From Tetradesmus obliquus (Eukaryota; Chlorophyta; Chlorophyceae; Sphaeropleales; Scenedesmaceae), in contig CP126195.1 in NCBI GenBank assembly GCA_030272155.1, forward strand, positions 620,001-684,000: 64,000 nt of DNA, read 5' to 3'. The first letter of the stretch is position 1. Every line of letters begins with the position of its first letter. Made by a program: the position numbers and the translations under genes. Positions 21,702 through 32,483 of the stretch are shown here, piece by piece. The notes below the pieces were generated by a model. That model saw only the letters and a list, made by a program, of their open reading frames with translations. It had not been told where the DNA came from and ran no database searches.

Positions 21702-23963
21702 ACTCCAGCTGCTCTGCTTCATGCTTCTCACCTTGGTTCCTGCAGCCTCCCTTGCTGTATGTGAAGTGCCTGAAGATGCTCTCAGCCTGGTACTCCATCA
21801 TGCCTGGCTTGCAGCCCTGCAGGCAGCCAGCCCAGACATGCAGCATCTCTGCTCAAATTTCACTGTTACAGCATCAGCATGTAGGTCAACAAAGGGGGCA
21901 TGTGAACGAAGCAGCACATACACCACAGGACAGAAGCAGGCTGGTAGGCCAAACAGACAACACACATCCAACTGCCAGCAGGTGGTGGCTGTGTGCCCTC
22001 GCACCTGCATCATGGCCACGTGCGCGCGTGAGCCCAGGTGGTTGACGTACTTCATGAGCACGATCTCGCCAGGAGTCTTGTGCACACGCGCCTCATTGAT
22101 TTCACGGAACAGGGTTGCTGTCTCAAGGGTGAGTTTGTCGCTGCCCTCAAACGATGGCGGCTGCACCTCTGTGCCGCTGCGGCAGCATGCAGAGTGCAGT
22201 ACACAGCAGCAGCGCACAAGGCAGCAGAATGAGGAGCACTGCTGAGCAAAGCAGTGCTGTGTTGTGGCAGGTGCGGAGGTGAAAGATGTCAAACGCGTCC
22301 GCTCGCAGAAGCGCAGCTGGTGTCTGTGTACCCTGGTGAGCATTTACATGCAAGCACTGCACCAGCAGCATTATAGGTTGCCCTGTAAGCTGACTCACGG
22401 ATCAATGGCACTGCAACAACATGCCACCTTTGTTCTGCCAATTGGTAATTCAGCCTACAGCCCACCTATCTGTGTTTGTGCCAGACAGTAGGTGGATGCA
22501 AGGTGCCCCAGCAGCCGCCAGCACGCCAGCCATGTCATCCACATACACCACCTCATCCACTGCGTACTTGGCCTTGTAGTAATCCGGCCCCTGGATTACG
22601 CCCATCCACACGCCATAGCTGGCAGGCAGGCGTGGCATGAACAGCATGCTGCGGCCCTGCAAATTAAAGCAGGAATATGCAGCAGCAGAGGTGTAAGGCA
22701 GTGATGCAGTTGCAGCAGGCAAGCACGAAAGGCAGAGCTACTGCAACAAGAGCAACAGTGAAACAGCTGCTTTCCTGGATTCCGCAGCTCGCACATGTGC
22801 TGTACAGCTTCCACCAGATGTGACCACTACAGTATGCAGCACATGCCCAGCTTTGATGTGGCTGCTGGCGCTGCCCTTCAACAGCCGCGGACTTGCGCTG
22901 TGCATCCCGTACAGTTCAAGGTACATGCAACTATTATAGCACTGTGTTGCTACGGGCCTGCCTTGCCTCACATTTCTAACATCCAGGGCTCCCCAGAAGC
23001 TGTCATCATTCACGCCAAACAGGTGGTGAGCCATACAGCTGCAGCAATTGCTACCAGCAGCAGCACTTTTGCTGGGCTTGCTTGCTCACATTTCTAACAT
23101 CCAGCGCTCCCCAAAAGCCGTCCTCGTTCACGCCAAACAGGTAGTGCAGATAGGACTCCTGCCTGAACAGCTGCTCGCCGTCAGTGGTGTACACCGGCTG
23201 CACATCACCGCCCTGCATCCGTATATGTTTGAGATGTGTGTTACTTTATTTGGTATGTACAGCAGCAATGAGCACAGGCGGTGGGCGCCTGTGGAGTGTC
23301 AGGTATGCGCTGCACAGCAGATGCTGACAGAGTCAGCATGAAGCATGTGCTGCTGTATCATACGTGATGAAGCTCAGCTACGTGGCACGCGTGGTACACT
23401 GCGTTACTGCATTGCTGTTGTTTGTTTCGCTGCGGTCTCTTCCTGCTGCTGCTGCTGTTGCTACCACGGCAGTTGCTTCCCATTTCTGCTGCGCTGCTGC
23501 TGGCAGTGACTTTGCCCTCTGCCACATACTATAGCTGTACATGAATAACATGGCAAAGTATCAAAACAAGCCATTCAATTCACCTTGAGCAGAATGATGC
23601 CCCGTTTGTCCACAGGTAAGGCTGCCTGCATGCGCTGCAGCACCCCCTGCTGTATCGGCCCATGGAAGGCCCGCCTGTCTATCCTGCAAGGCACAGCCGT
23701 ACTGCTCAGTAAAACGCCCACTGCATTGCTACATGCTGTGTTATTTCCATCAATGTGTGTGACCCTGCCGCTTACTTCAATGTGCCCGGGCCCATGTAAA
23801 AGCAGCACCGGTCCTCTGCCATGCTGCTGTGCTTTGTTGATGCTGCTGTGGAAGCTGATCTAACGAGGTGAAAGGCTGGATGGCGTTTACACGAAGTAAG
23901 GAAACCGTTTGAACGTAGCGCGGAACGAATGAGCATGCGGTGCTGGCACACAGTCGATCGCAT
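17752..23963 (-). CDS. PEPD: Xaa-Pro dipeptidase (prolidase), twelve exons
   Basis: A metallopeptidase of the pita-bread (M24) fold that releases the C-terminal Pro of Xaa-Pro dipeptides. Exons: 23963-23776, 23683-23584, 23212-23090, 22656-22466, 22176-22005, 21816-21732, 21330-21190, 20502-20318, 19953-19899, 19434-19361, 18817-18707, 18012-17752. All have GT-AG junctions and compatible phases, giving 561 residues against ~493 in animals. The extra length is mostly an Arg/Ser-rich N-terminus, possibly an organelle transit peptide; ATG 23936 is an alternative start. Metal ligands are all present: Asp in LFDMGCEYY and GSDITCSW, His in FMPHGLGHLIG, Glu in ITVEPGCYF and in VRIEDNVVV. The substrate-domain motif [12 protein letters not shown] is also present. 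About 15 partial exon copies lie in the introns or 3' flank. The gene converges on lipoyl synthase. Confidence 0.95.
18124..18188 (-). repeat. 5'-part echo of prolidase exon 12
   Basis: A copy of the acceptor and first ~55 bases of exon 12 ([20 protein letters not shown]) upstream of the real exon, which starts at 18012. It diverges after the Gly codon. Confidence 0.9.
18455..18650 (-). repeat. Two 3'-part echoes of prolidase exon 11
   Basis: Copies at about 18650-18587 and 18529-18459 of the exon 11 tail ([20 protein letters not shown]), each with the GAGGTGAGG donor. The outer copy has small insertions. Exon 11 thus has echoes on both sides, each of the predicted half. Confidence 0.9.
18877..19015 (-). 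repeat. Two 5'-part echoes of prolidase exon 11
   Basis: Copies starting at 18915 and 19012 of the acceptor and first ~35 bases ([13 protein letters not shown]), upstream of the real exon start at 18817. Both diverge after the Gln-Leu codons into the same CAGTGACTGC intron sequence. Confidence 0.9.
19500..19760 (-). repeat. Three 5'-part echoes of prolidase exon 10
   Basis: Copies starting at 19540, 19661 and 19759 of the acceptor-side ~33 bases ([12 protein letters not shown]), spaced 98-121 bp with CAG-rich intron sequence between them. The catalytic-His region is repeated, but only the real exon (from 19434) continues into DVGGYGDG and has a donor. Confidence 0.9.
20610..20999 (-). repeat. 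Three 5'-part echoes of prolidase exon 8
   Basis: A regular array of copies starting near 20667, 20836 and 20997 (period 161-169 bp) of the acceptor and first ~40 bases of exon 8 ([12 protein letters not shown]). The full exon at 20502 is the last unit. The repeat unit also contains the flanking intron, which is conserved among the copies. Confidence 0.92.
21380..21440 (-). repeat. 5'-part echo of prolidase exon 7
   Basis: A copy of the exon 7 head (YTC ... [10 protein letters not shown] in a frame disturbed by a base loss) upstream of the real exon at 21330. It diverges after the LH codons and has no donor. Confidence 0.85.
22966..23030 (-). repeat. 3'-part echo of prolidase exon 3
   Basis: A copy of the exon 3 tail ([17 protein letters not shown]) with its GTGAGG donor, downstream of the real exon that ends at 23090. 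The real exon reads [17 protein letters not shown]. Confidence 0.9.
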
Positions 23964-24757
23964 CACCAGGCAGTTGGGCGAAGAAACGAACAACAGGTGC
24001 TAGCAGCGCCTGCGCGGTTCGTAGTGTCTGAACGGCTTCATTTGTTGAATGCATGCACTGCGGCCTACCGGGAGCACTACGTAGTAACAAACCCTAGACT
24101 GCTGACATGGCCAACACATCAGCACTCACCTGGCAGAGGAAGAAGAAGAACACACAGTAACCTCGCACACATAGCCAAGCAGTGGAGCGGCAGCAGCTTC
24201 TGCGGAGATGACTTTCACGAAAATCAGCTCTGGTAGGTATCAACCCAACGGGCATGCATAACGGTTCAATGTGTTCGACTTGCAGGCCATGCGGCAGCAG
24301 GCTGCCTGCAGGTGATCAAGATGCACAACTGTAGGTGGCAGTGCTGCGCCAAAGCACACCATATTGTTACATGATGGGAGCAGCTGCGCAAAGCACACTC
24401 ACAGAAATGAGAGAGGACAGAGTTCCCAACGTACAAGCCACGTGGTGCACCCTTATCACGAGGAGGCTAGCAGTGCTAGCCGTGCAGCTTGCAGTGCTAG
24501 CCGTGCAGCTTGCAGGCATCTCTGGCTGATTCAGCCAGTAAACAGGCTGACTCAGGCAGCCTGCGCAGCTGGAAGCACAAGCGCGTCCTAGGAGAGCATG
24601 AAGCACAAGGCACTGGTGCACAGCACGCAGCAGGTCCATTATAACAGTGGTGTCGCCTCGCCCACAAAAGCGTTGCAGCTGCAGCCACCAGCAGCTAGCC
24701 GTTGTAGCACAGCTTCCCAACACTTGCGCTGGCCTCATAGAATGATCAATCGCCTCC
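23964..24757. other. Prolidase 5' flank and LRR3 3' flank
   Basis: No gene supported. A ~22-bp unit (CAGTGCTAGCCGTGCAGCTTG) is duplicated in tandem near 24469-24513. The prolidase promoter should lie at the low-coordinate end. Confidence 0.4.
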
Positions 24758-25369
24758 TCACCAAAAAGTGCCAGCTGCCTCAAAATACATCAAGTTTGGC
24801 AGCGGCAGCAGCACCTCAATGTCTTCGTCCTGCAAGCAGCTGCCATCATCCAATGCTTCAGCATTCCCAGATAAGTCCAGCCACTCCAGCAGAGGCAGCC
24901 GCGCTATTGCCTGCAGCACAGCCCTATTCGTGATGAGGCAATCCTGCAGCTGCAGGGCTGTCAGCTGCGTCAGGCTGCGTGCAATCGCTGTTGCTGCTGC
25001 GTCATCTATGCCCCAGGCACCGCGGATGCGCAGTTCTGCCAGCCGCGTGAGCTTTGTGAGCTGCGGCGTATCTGTCTTTTCATGTGGGCCGTTGATGGAG
25101 TCCAGGCACAGACATGTGAGGCGCTGCAGACCTGCAGGGGTGCAACAGCAGGCGAAACACAAGCAGCAGGCATGAACAGCAGCGCACAGAGGCAGCTAGG
25201 CACTTTGAACATGAGTGCGCACCTCTGCACCATCCTCATCATGCTACTGCACAGCACACACCACAGCACCAGCATCATCAGCCCTGCGGCCCACCGACAC
25301 GGAGGCAAAAGGGAGAATGCCTGGGTCGCTGACAGCCACTTGTTTGTTTACAATGGCCTCGACACCCAC

Positions 25370-25429
25370 CTGTGAAGTAGCTGCAAATGTCAGCCTCCTC
25401 ATCCAGCAGTGATCCATCTGCTGACAACT
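25370..25429 (-). repeat. 3'-part echo of LRR3 exon 2
   Basis: A copy of the last ~60 bases of the LRR3 exon that ends at 25549 (LSADGSLLDEE-A-DICSYFT in translation), with its GGTGGG donor, downstream of the real exon. It differs at a few bases. Confidence 0.9.
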
Positions 25430-26195
25430 GGAGCCCTCAGAGCAGGAGGCACTGTGCAAGCACAGCATAGAGGTTACATCATTGAACTTGTGTGCTTTGT
25501 CCTTATATTCTGTACATGAATGCAGCCAAGAGCATTGCAAGAGCCCACCTGTGAAGTAGCTGCAAATGTCAGTCTCCTCATCCAGCAGTGAGCCATCTGC
25601 TGACAGATCCAGCTCCACAAGGCTGGTAGCAGCGCCAACAGCCGCCAGCAGCTGCTGCCCCTCCTCCATGCTCAGCTCTGCCCGGCAGTCTCTTATCTCC
25701 AAGCTGTGCAGGCAGCTCAGCTGCCGCCAGGCTGGCGCTGCGCTGCGGGCCTTTGCTGCTGAGGTGTACATCAGGGAGAGCTGCTGCAGCTTGGTGAGGC
25801 ACGTCAGCTGCTGCAGCTGCTCTGCTTGAAACAGCGCATCTGCATGAACACAGCAGGAACCAATGAGCCTCGTCAGCAGCATGCCTCTCCTGCTTGCATG
25901 TATCCTTACGCAATGCATACGTCAACAGCCGAAAGCACAGGCCAACACGCAGGTGCGCTCGTTTCCGGTGGTTGCTGTGACTGTGTCATCCAGAGCACCC
26001 AGCAGCAGTGCATGCCGCAAACTTAGATGCACCGGCAGCCCTGCTGCACACACCGTGCATGCAGCATGCAGTGCAGCAACTTTCACGAGCTGGCATTCAG
26101 ACGCTTGAAGCAAACATGGGCACACAACTTCACACAACTTCACAAGCTCCTCATTAGCATTACGGTTCTGCTGCCTGCAACACATCCTCGCCATT

Positions 26196-26300
26196 TTTCA
26201 AAGCTTCCAAAGCTTCAAAGCTCCCAAAGCTTCCAAGGCTTCAACACTCCAAAGCTTCCAAAGCTTAAAAGCTTCCAAAGCTTCCAAAGCTTCCAAAGCC
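26196..26300. repeat. AAGCTTCC minisatellite in LRR3 intron
   Basis: About ten imperfect copies of a 9-10 base unit (CTTCCAAAG) are packed just inside the donor of the first LRR3 intron. In RNA sense the unit is purine/pyrimidine-mixed with repeated HindIII-like AAGCTT. Confidence 0.85.
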
Positions 26301-27024
26301 ATGCACACACCTGTCAGCTCCAGCTCCTGCAGCTGCTGCAGCGCTGAGATGCCCAGGTGCTGCACATCAGTGCCGGCCTCATCTCCCCGCGCACACACAG
26401 CCAGCGATGTCAGCTGCCCCGGACGGCTCAACCCAGCTCCCGGCCTGCCGCTCACAGTCAGATCCAGCTGCTGCAGGTGCGTCAGGTGCAGCAGCGACAG
26501 CAGCAGCTCGCTGCTGCGCCTGTGCTCGCTCCTGCACCCTGCGCTGAGCGTGAGCTGCAGCAGCTGCGCCGGCAGCAGCGTGACATCGGTGCCTGGCGCT
26601 GTGCTTTCAAGCCGCAGCTGTGTCAGGCTGCTGAGGCGGCTGATAGCTGCCAGGCTCGCATCATTCAGCCCGCCATATGCATAACAGTCAATGCCAGCAG
26701 GGACAGCAGTGGTCTGGCTGTCTGATAATGAGCTGCGTTCGTACAGCTCGAGCTCCTGTAGCGAATTGAGGCGTGCGATTGCAGCTGCTACGCGCGGCCG
26801 GTGCACGGCCCACGGCGTGTCGCTGTGCGTCTCATACGACCAGTCGTCTTCGGTGTGGGCCAGGATGAGCCGAGTGAGCGATGCTGCCGGCAGCGCCTCC
26901 AACATCTGGGGTCTCGTGTACAGGTCACAGCTGAAGGTCCTGAGGGCCAAGCGGGGCCTGGCTGCTGCTGCTGCTGCTGCTGGTGGTGGTGCTGCTGCTG
27001 GTGGCGGTGTTGCTGTGGCGGCCG

Positions 27025-27577
27025 CACTCCCTGTCACACCCCTTGGAGGGAGGAATAAATGGTGGACGTCAGTGATTTTGCTTGCACATGTGCACATGTA
27101 CAAGCAAAATCACTGACTTCTACCATTTATTCCTCCCTCTACAGCTGTACAGCTGTGTTGTACGTGGTCTCAAAGGGCCAAAGCAACATAGTGAAATTTT
27201 AGCTATTTTAAACTTCTGGTACCTCCCAACTTCCACTGCATTTACCTCCAAACTTTCCCTTTGACAGCCTGTTCCCTGGGTTCAAGGTAAGTTAGGGAAT
27301 CAGCTAGCTCCCCCAAAACCCTGGATGTCACTCATATCTCCCTGCACGTCCCTTGCCATTAAATTTCACAAGCTCCCAACTTCCCCTGTTTTAGCCTCGC
27401 CCACTAAATTTCAACTCTCAACTTCCACTGATTTCCCACCCCTTTTTGAAAACCTGATGTTTTAGGGAAAGTTAATACACACACAGTCTTGTGACGCATT
27501 TTACCATATTTCTGCCGTTTTACATTTGCTAACTTCCATCATTCACCCTTCTGCCCCAAAGGGTGTGACAGGGAGTT
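27025..27577. mobile_element. ~550-bp terminal-inverted-repeat element (MITE-like)
   Basis: The ends are CACTCCCTGTCACACCCCTTGG at 27025-27046 and the inverted near-match at 27556-27577. The interior is visibly more AT-rich than the flanks and has no coding frame. No clear target-site duplication was found. A strong foldback lies next to the left end. The superfamily was not recognised. Confidence 0.7.
27046..27139. repeat. Long foldback hairpin inside the element
   Basis: Arms 27046-27084 and 27101-27139 pair over 19 + 17 bases, broken only by a 4 x 4 mismatch, with a 16-base loop rich in CACATGT. It could be a nested inverted-repeat element or a small-RNA precursor-like stem. Confidence 0.8.
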
Positions 27578-29676
27578 AGGGGAGTCAACGGGCCCTCCAT
27601 GGATTGTCGCAAGTGCAACTCAATCCGTGTTGTGTCAAACATCCGCATGCATGTCATATGACAACAGCAGTGGCCCACTCAATCCGTGTTAACACCGTGT
27701 CAATTATCCCCATGCATGTCATATGACAACACCAGTGGATGATCCACTCCCGCCCGACCCGCTGCTGCTGCTGCAACGTGCCCCGGGGCACGTGCCCGTG
27801 ACGAACTTGTGCCAGCTCCCGCCAACGTCACGTCGTGACACGGCGTGGCTGTGACAGCCGCTGCAGGAGGATCAGCGCACCCACAGACGGTCATGGCCAG
27901 GCCTGGCGCCTAGGTGCAACAGCAAACATGCAGCATCAGTCACTGATGCGCATAGTATTCGCATACGGCTGTACACGCTGCACAACATGCATCTTCCCTA
28001 AACGAGCCAGCGCGAGCATCTGCAGCAGCTGCAGCTCACACAGACTACAGACTGATCAAATCCGTCGTTTTACATGGTCACCTCAGCATCGTTGCATGCT
28101 CATGATGTCAAGCACTGCTGTGACAGTGCACACTCCTCCCTGATTTTCTGATAGGGTACCGGGCTGATGAGGCTCAACCGCATGCTTGAAGCATACAGAG
28201 GTATCAGCAAGCATTTGAAGGCTGGTAGTCACTCCTAGTAAGCATAGCAGTGGTGAATGGCGTGCCACAACAACCCTTCTCAACACGACCTGAAGAGAGA
28301 AACCTTACTGGAGTCGGCTTCAAATGGCAGATGCGTATGCTGCCTGTGAATTCACGCGAGAGTAATTCATGGCTTTTGGAACAAGTGTGTCAACCAAAAG
28401 AGCGGGGCTCAAGGCATGCAAGAGCACAGTGTGTACACACAGTGATTCTGGATGTGATTGCGCAATGTAAGTTGCAACTTACACCAATTGGGTAGCTTGT
28501 CCTCAGGTTTTGAAATTTCCTCTAAAGCGCTGACGGCGTGGAAGCAAAACACATGGCAGCATCAGCTGCTGCTCTTTTGCAACCACGCAACAGTGGACAA
28601 TCAAAGGACTCCCACACACAACACAGTCCGACATGCACCCCTGCGGTCAAACACCTCATGTTATCACGCATCTTAAAAATATCTACCCATCTCAACCATT
28701 TCAAACATCCCAAATGCAACAATCAACTCCAGCATCTCAAGCATCTGGGAGACTTCAAACATCTCAACTATAAGACATACCTAAACTCACGCAGTAGATC
28801 AGCTTGTGGAGATCCACAAGCCTTGACCTGCAGCAGGCTGTTGGGGTGTGTGACTCACCATGAGTGCATTGTATGCATTGCCCAGAGACTGAAAACTGAA
28901 AAAAGTGCCTTACCAAAGAGCAGTGCAGTGGTGACCCTCAGAGCCTCAGGTGAAAAAGCACAACAGCAGCAGTTGGCATTGCATCAATGCGTTCAATAGC
29001 AGCAGTCAAGAGCACAGACAACCGCTGTTGTATCTGGCACATGTGGAAGCTGTACAGCTTCAGAACGGTGACAAAATTGACATGTGGTGTGGGGTGGTCC
29101 TGTCAGATACGTTACGTTACGTTACATGCCATACCAAAAAAACCATGTAGCAGAACCCAGACAGGACTCACCAAACTGTATTATGCTTCATGCAGTGCCA
29201 ACAGCATACAATGCTTCCACAGTAACCATTCAGCTGTCCATCAGCAGAAAACTCAAGGTCGCATGCATGTACACCTTCAGATACTCAGCAGCAGCAACAT
29301 TGCAAATGACTGCCGCCAAAGAAAAGCCAGACCTAACCAAACAAGTTGCCTGAGCATCACCTTTGACTGGACTTAGCCAGACTCCGCACATGCGCTGCAT
29401 TGGAGTTGCTAGGCAGTGGCAATTGCAGCCCATCGCATGCTGCTGTCGCCATCATCTGCCACAACACAAACCGCCTGGGCAGCATAGCATGGGTAAAGCA
29501 TCCAAAATGCTTGCTGCCAGTCATTCATGCATTGCTGGTACACATTGTCAAAACATGCCTGCACGCCGCAAACGTCTTGCTGGGTTGACGGCCTTTTGTC
29601 TATGTTGCATCTGGCTGGTGTAACAGATCGCCAGAAACCTCCAAGTGCCATCTGGCACCGCATCGCACTCAGCCCT
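27578..29676. other. Intergenic region with tandem and dispersed repeats
   Basis: At 27616-27737 a ~60-bp unit (containing CATGCATGTCATATGACAAC) occurs twice in tandem. From about 28900 to 29660 the sequence is a diverged relative of the 3' flank of genes B and C (39280-40030 and 50075-50820), sharing AGAGCAGTGCAGTG, GTTGCATCTGGCAC-like and CAGTGCCA-CAGCAT segments. This shows that the 3' flank was part of the original duplication. No gene supported. Confidence 0.55.
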
Positions 29677-31171
29677 TCAACCAGCTGTCGCACCAGACAC
29701 AGCCATTGCATTGGAGCTGCCAGAGCCGCTGCTGCTGGAGCTGCTGTAGGCATTGGATGTAGCAGCAGCAGTAGAGCCAGCCCCTGCAGTCATGCCAGGC
29801 ATTCCATTTGGCCCCACAAAGCCAGGCATCATCATTCCATTGAAGCCAGTCATACCAGCCAGCCCATTTGCCAGTGCATTAGATTGTGCGGCAGCACCGC
29901 CAGAGGCCTGCGAACTTGAAGCAGCCATGGCACTGGCTGCGCCAGAACCACCACCAGCAGGAACCACAAACCCAGCTGCTGGCTGCGGGTTTGCCAGTGC
30001 AGATCCAGATCCGATTGCAGCAGCCGGCTGTGCCGGCTGTGACGCAATGCCAGGCCATGATGCACTGCCAATTCCCGGGCCGGTTATGGTCTTTGTGCCG
30101 CTTGCTGTGCCACTTTTCTGGGCAATGATGCCAGGGCCAGCAGTGATGCCGCAGGTGAGCACCTGTTTGGATGCTGTTGAGGTGCTGACGGCGAAGGCGT
30201 GGCCGTTGACACACATGGCACGGGCAGCAGCGAAGGCTTTCTGTGGGGGGAGTTGGGCAGCGGCAGCGGCAGCGGCAGCGGCAGCGGCAGCGGCGACAGA
30301 CGGGCATCAGACATGCTGAGGGGAGGTTCATCACACACATAACATCAAGCATGGCACTGCCTTACGACTGTGCAAAAGGTTTGAGGATGCTTCAACTGCT
30401 ACCAACTGCAGTCGCAGGCTGCAAATTGCAGACTGTGCAGCGTGCTTGCTGTCCTCAACAATCTGCCCTCTGCAACCAGCACCACATCAGTCCAATCATG
30501 TTGTGTAATCATGTTATATAGCAGCAGCTGCAGCACCAACAGCCAACCCACCTCCAGTATCAAGCAGCCGTTTGTATCCACGCGCAGCACCTCTGAGTAA
30601 GCAGCAGCCCAGGCCTCAGCATACGCATTGCTGCCGGAGCAGTATACGGCCGCAGTCGCAGCCACCAGACCGTCCCTGCTAGCCTGCCCGCCAGCAGCAG
30701 CAGCCGCAAACGCCTCTCCATACAGCTTCACGCGGCTCGGGCTTATCACTATATCCGCATCATTGCGGGAAGGGGACCAGTCACGTGCGGAGGCTGCTTT
30801 GCCGAATGCAATGTCTCTGGCCAGTCCCAGAGAGAAGGGCTGCACTGACTGCTCGATGACTGCTGAGCCAAATCCAAAGCTGATGACAATGGTGAAGGTG
30901 CGTCGGTAGCTTGGCCCGAGGCCCATTGCAGCACGAGACAGCTCCGCAATGAACTGCAGCAGGGAAGATGTTTGCAAGCACAGCAGGCGGTGCTGTTGGC
31001 TGGGGCAAGCGAAATGAAGCTGGCAAGGCCTACAGGGCTATGCTTGCAACTGCTGTGCAGCAATCTCTTGTAGAATGAGCAGCATGACAGTAGCTCCACC
31101 TCCACCACCACCACCACTGCCACCACCCAAACCCTCTAGAACTCGAAACTGGCATAAGACCATTGCAGCAA

Positions 31172-31215
<44 letters not shown>

Positions 31216-32483
31216 CAATCACCTAGGCCTGCAAGACACCCAGCGATAGTACATGCACCGCCCCATCCCTCATGAAACCTGACCACCCTCTACTCTTGGC
31301 TGTGCTGCTCACCTTTGCGTACTTGTCTGGGTCCTTTGCAGCGAGCTTTGCCAGCACGTCAGCAGCCTTCTGAGGTGATGTCTCTGCAGCCTTGAGCAAA
31401 CCATTCACCGCGCTTTGCACTTTCTCATCGTTGCCATCCATAGCACGGAGGATGTCCTGCAGCACAACATAGCAGCAGCATATCCAATTTGTTTCTTTCC
31501 ATGTTATAACATGTTAATAACAGCAGGCAAGCAGGAAGGACTTTGCTTGATTGCAGCAGGGTTCTCCTGGAGTGCGGCTCGGCCACGCGCCTTGTTACAC
31601 ATGGCACCACACAACGCACTGTGTGGCAGCTGTTGGCTACTGCAGTGTACATCCACGTCAGGATGATGGTGTATCATGTCCTACCAATTCATGCTCACCG
31701 GATGCCATGCAGTCGAAAACTTTGCACACCGCAGCGCACAGCATTGCGCCAGGTGACTCGCTTACAGCAGCAGCTGCTGCTCAACAACAGCTGCCTGGCT
31801 ACAGCAGTATCATATCAATGAATGCACAGCACTGCCCCAGGGCTACCAGGACCTCTAGAGCAAGCCACATGCTGCGCATACAGTGATACATGACTCACCT
31901 GCACAGCAGCGTCGGGGTTGTTCAGGATGTCATCCACCAGGGACAGGCTGTACGAGAAGGTGTACTCTGAGGGTTTTCTTGGGGGGCCCGAGTAAGCAGG
32001 CGTAGATGCTGGCAGTTGGGACGGGGTGTCTTTTTTGTAACCAGGGCAGATAGGATTCATCTGCGGCTGTACATTGCAGTAGCTGGGAATTGAGGGCGTG
32101 GGAGGTGGGTTGTAGACCTTGGGTTTGTACGTATATGTGGGCGGATTGTACGTGCTGGGTGGTGGATTGCTCCGGCTTCGCGCCCAGAGTTGCTCTATCG
32201 TCTGCGCTAGGGTAGGCCTGGCAGCGGGAGCGGGGGCTGGCGGGGGAGCCGAGCCTGCTCCGCTCGACTCATAAACATATCCTGTTTTGATCTCCTGTTG
32301 AATTGACAGCAGGCCCCGCATACCAGCCGCCTCAATCTCATGTGCTGCCAGCAAGACCACCGCCAGCAGCAGCAGCAACAGCAAGGGTGAACCTGCAGGA
32401 AGCCAGGCAGGCAGGGAACATGCAGACAAAGAGGCCAGGCAGCAGTGTGGCTTTTTGAGGTTGAAACCAACAGTGAGGCACAT
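29677..32483 (-). CDS. Secreted Ala-rich algal protein, gene A of three
   Basis: Exons: 32483-31899, 31456-31313, 30953-30552, 30240-29677; all three introns are phase 0 and GT-AG, giving 564 residues. The N-terminus has a hydrophobic signal-like core (LLLLLLLAVVLLAAH). A Pro/Tyr-rich linker (YNPPTYTYKPKVYNPPP) resembles wall glycoproteins. Next come FSYSLSLVDDILNNPDAAVQ, a 48-residue exon (LRAMDGNDEKV to DPDKYAK), and an Ala-rich domain with SYRRTFTIVISFGFG and AEAWAAAYSEVL. The last exon has MCVNGHAF followed by a Gly/Ser/Ala/Met-rich tail. An AG acceptor at 32393 means the signal core could instead be joined to an unseen first exon. The family was not recognised; a secreted or cell-wall role is inferred from composition and signal only. 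Its last exon is clearly diverged from those of B and C. Confidence 0.7.
30254..30297. repeat. GCAGCG hexamer repeat in gene A intron 3
   Basis: Seven tandem GGCAGC units lie next to the acceptor of exon 4 of gene A. Genes B and C have only a short GCAGCA stretch here. Confidence 0.85.

Larger units (their letters stand above)
24758..27028 (-). pseudogene. Leucine-rich-repeat protein with 5' end lost to an element (LRR3)
   Basis: Exons: from ~27028 to 26311, 25839-25549, and 25131-24758 (stop TGA). The introns are GT-AG and in phase. About 12 LRRs are visible (LTRLILAHTE, LQELELYERS, LTQLRLEST, LQQLDLTVS, LVELDLSADGS, LTALQLQDCLI, LEWLDLSGNAEAL). The open frame runs upstream through Ala/Pro-rich codons directly into a terminal-inverted-repeat element at 27025-27577, where the only ATG (27103) lies. 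The F-box-like N-terminus seen in LRR1 and LRR2 was not found beyond the element. Either the gene has been truncated by the insertion or a usable start exon lies further upstream. Function beyond protein binding is unknown. Confidence 0.7.
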
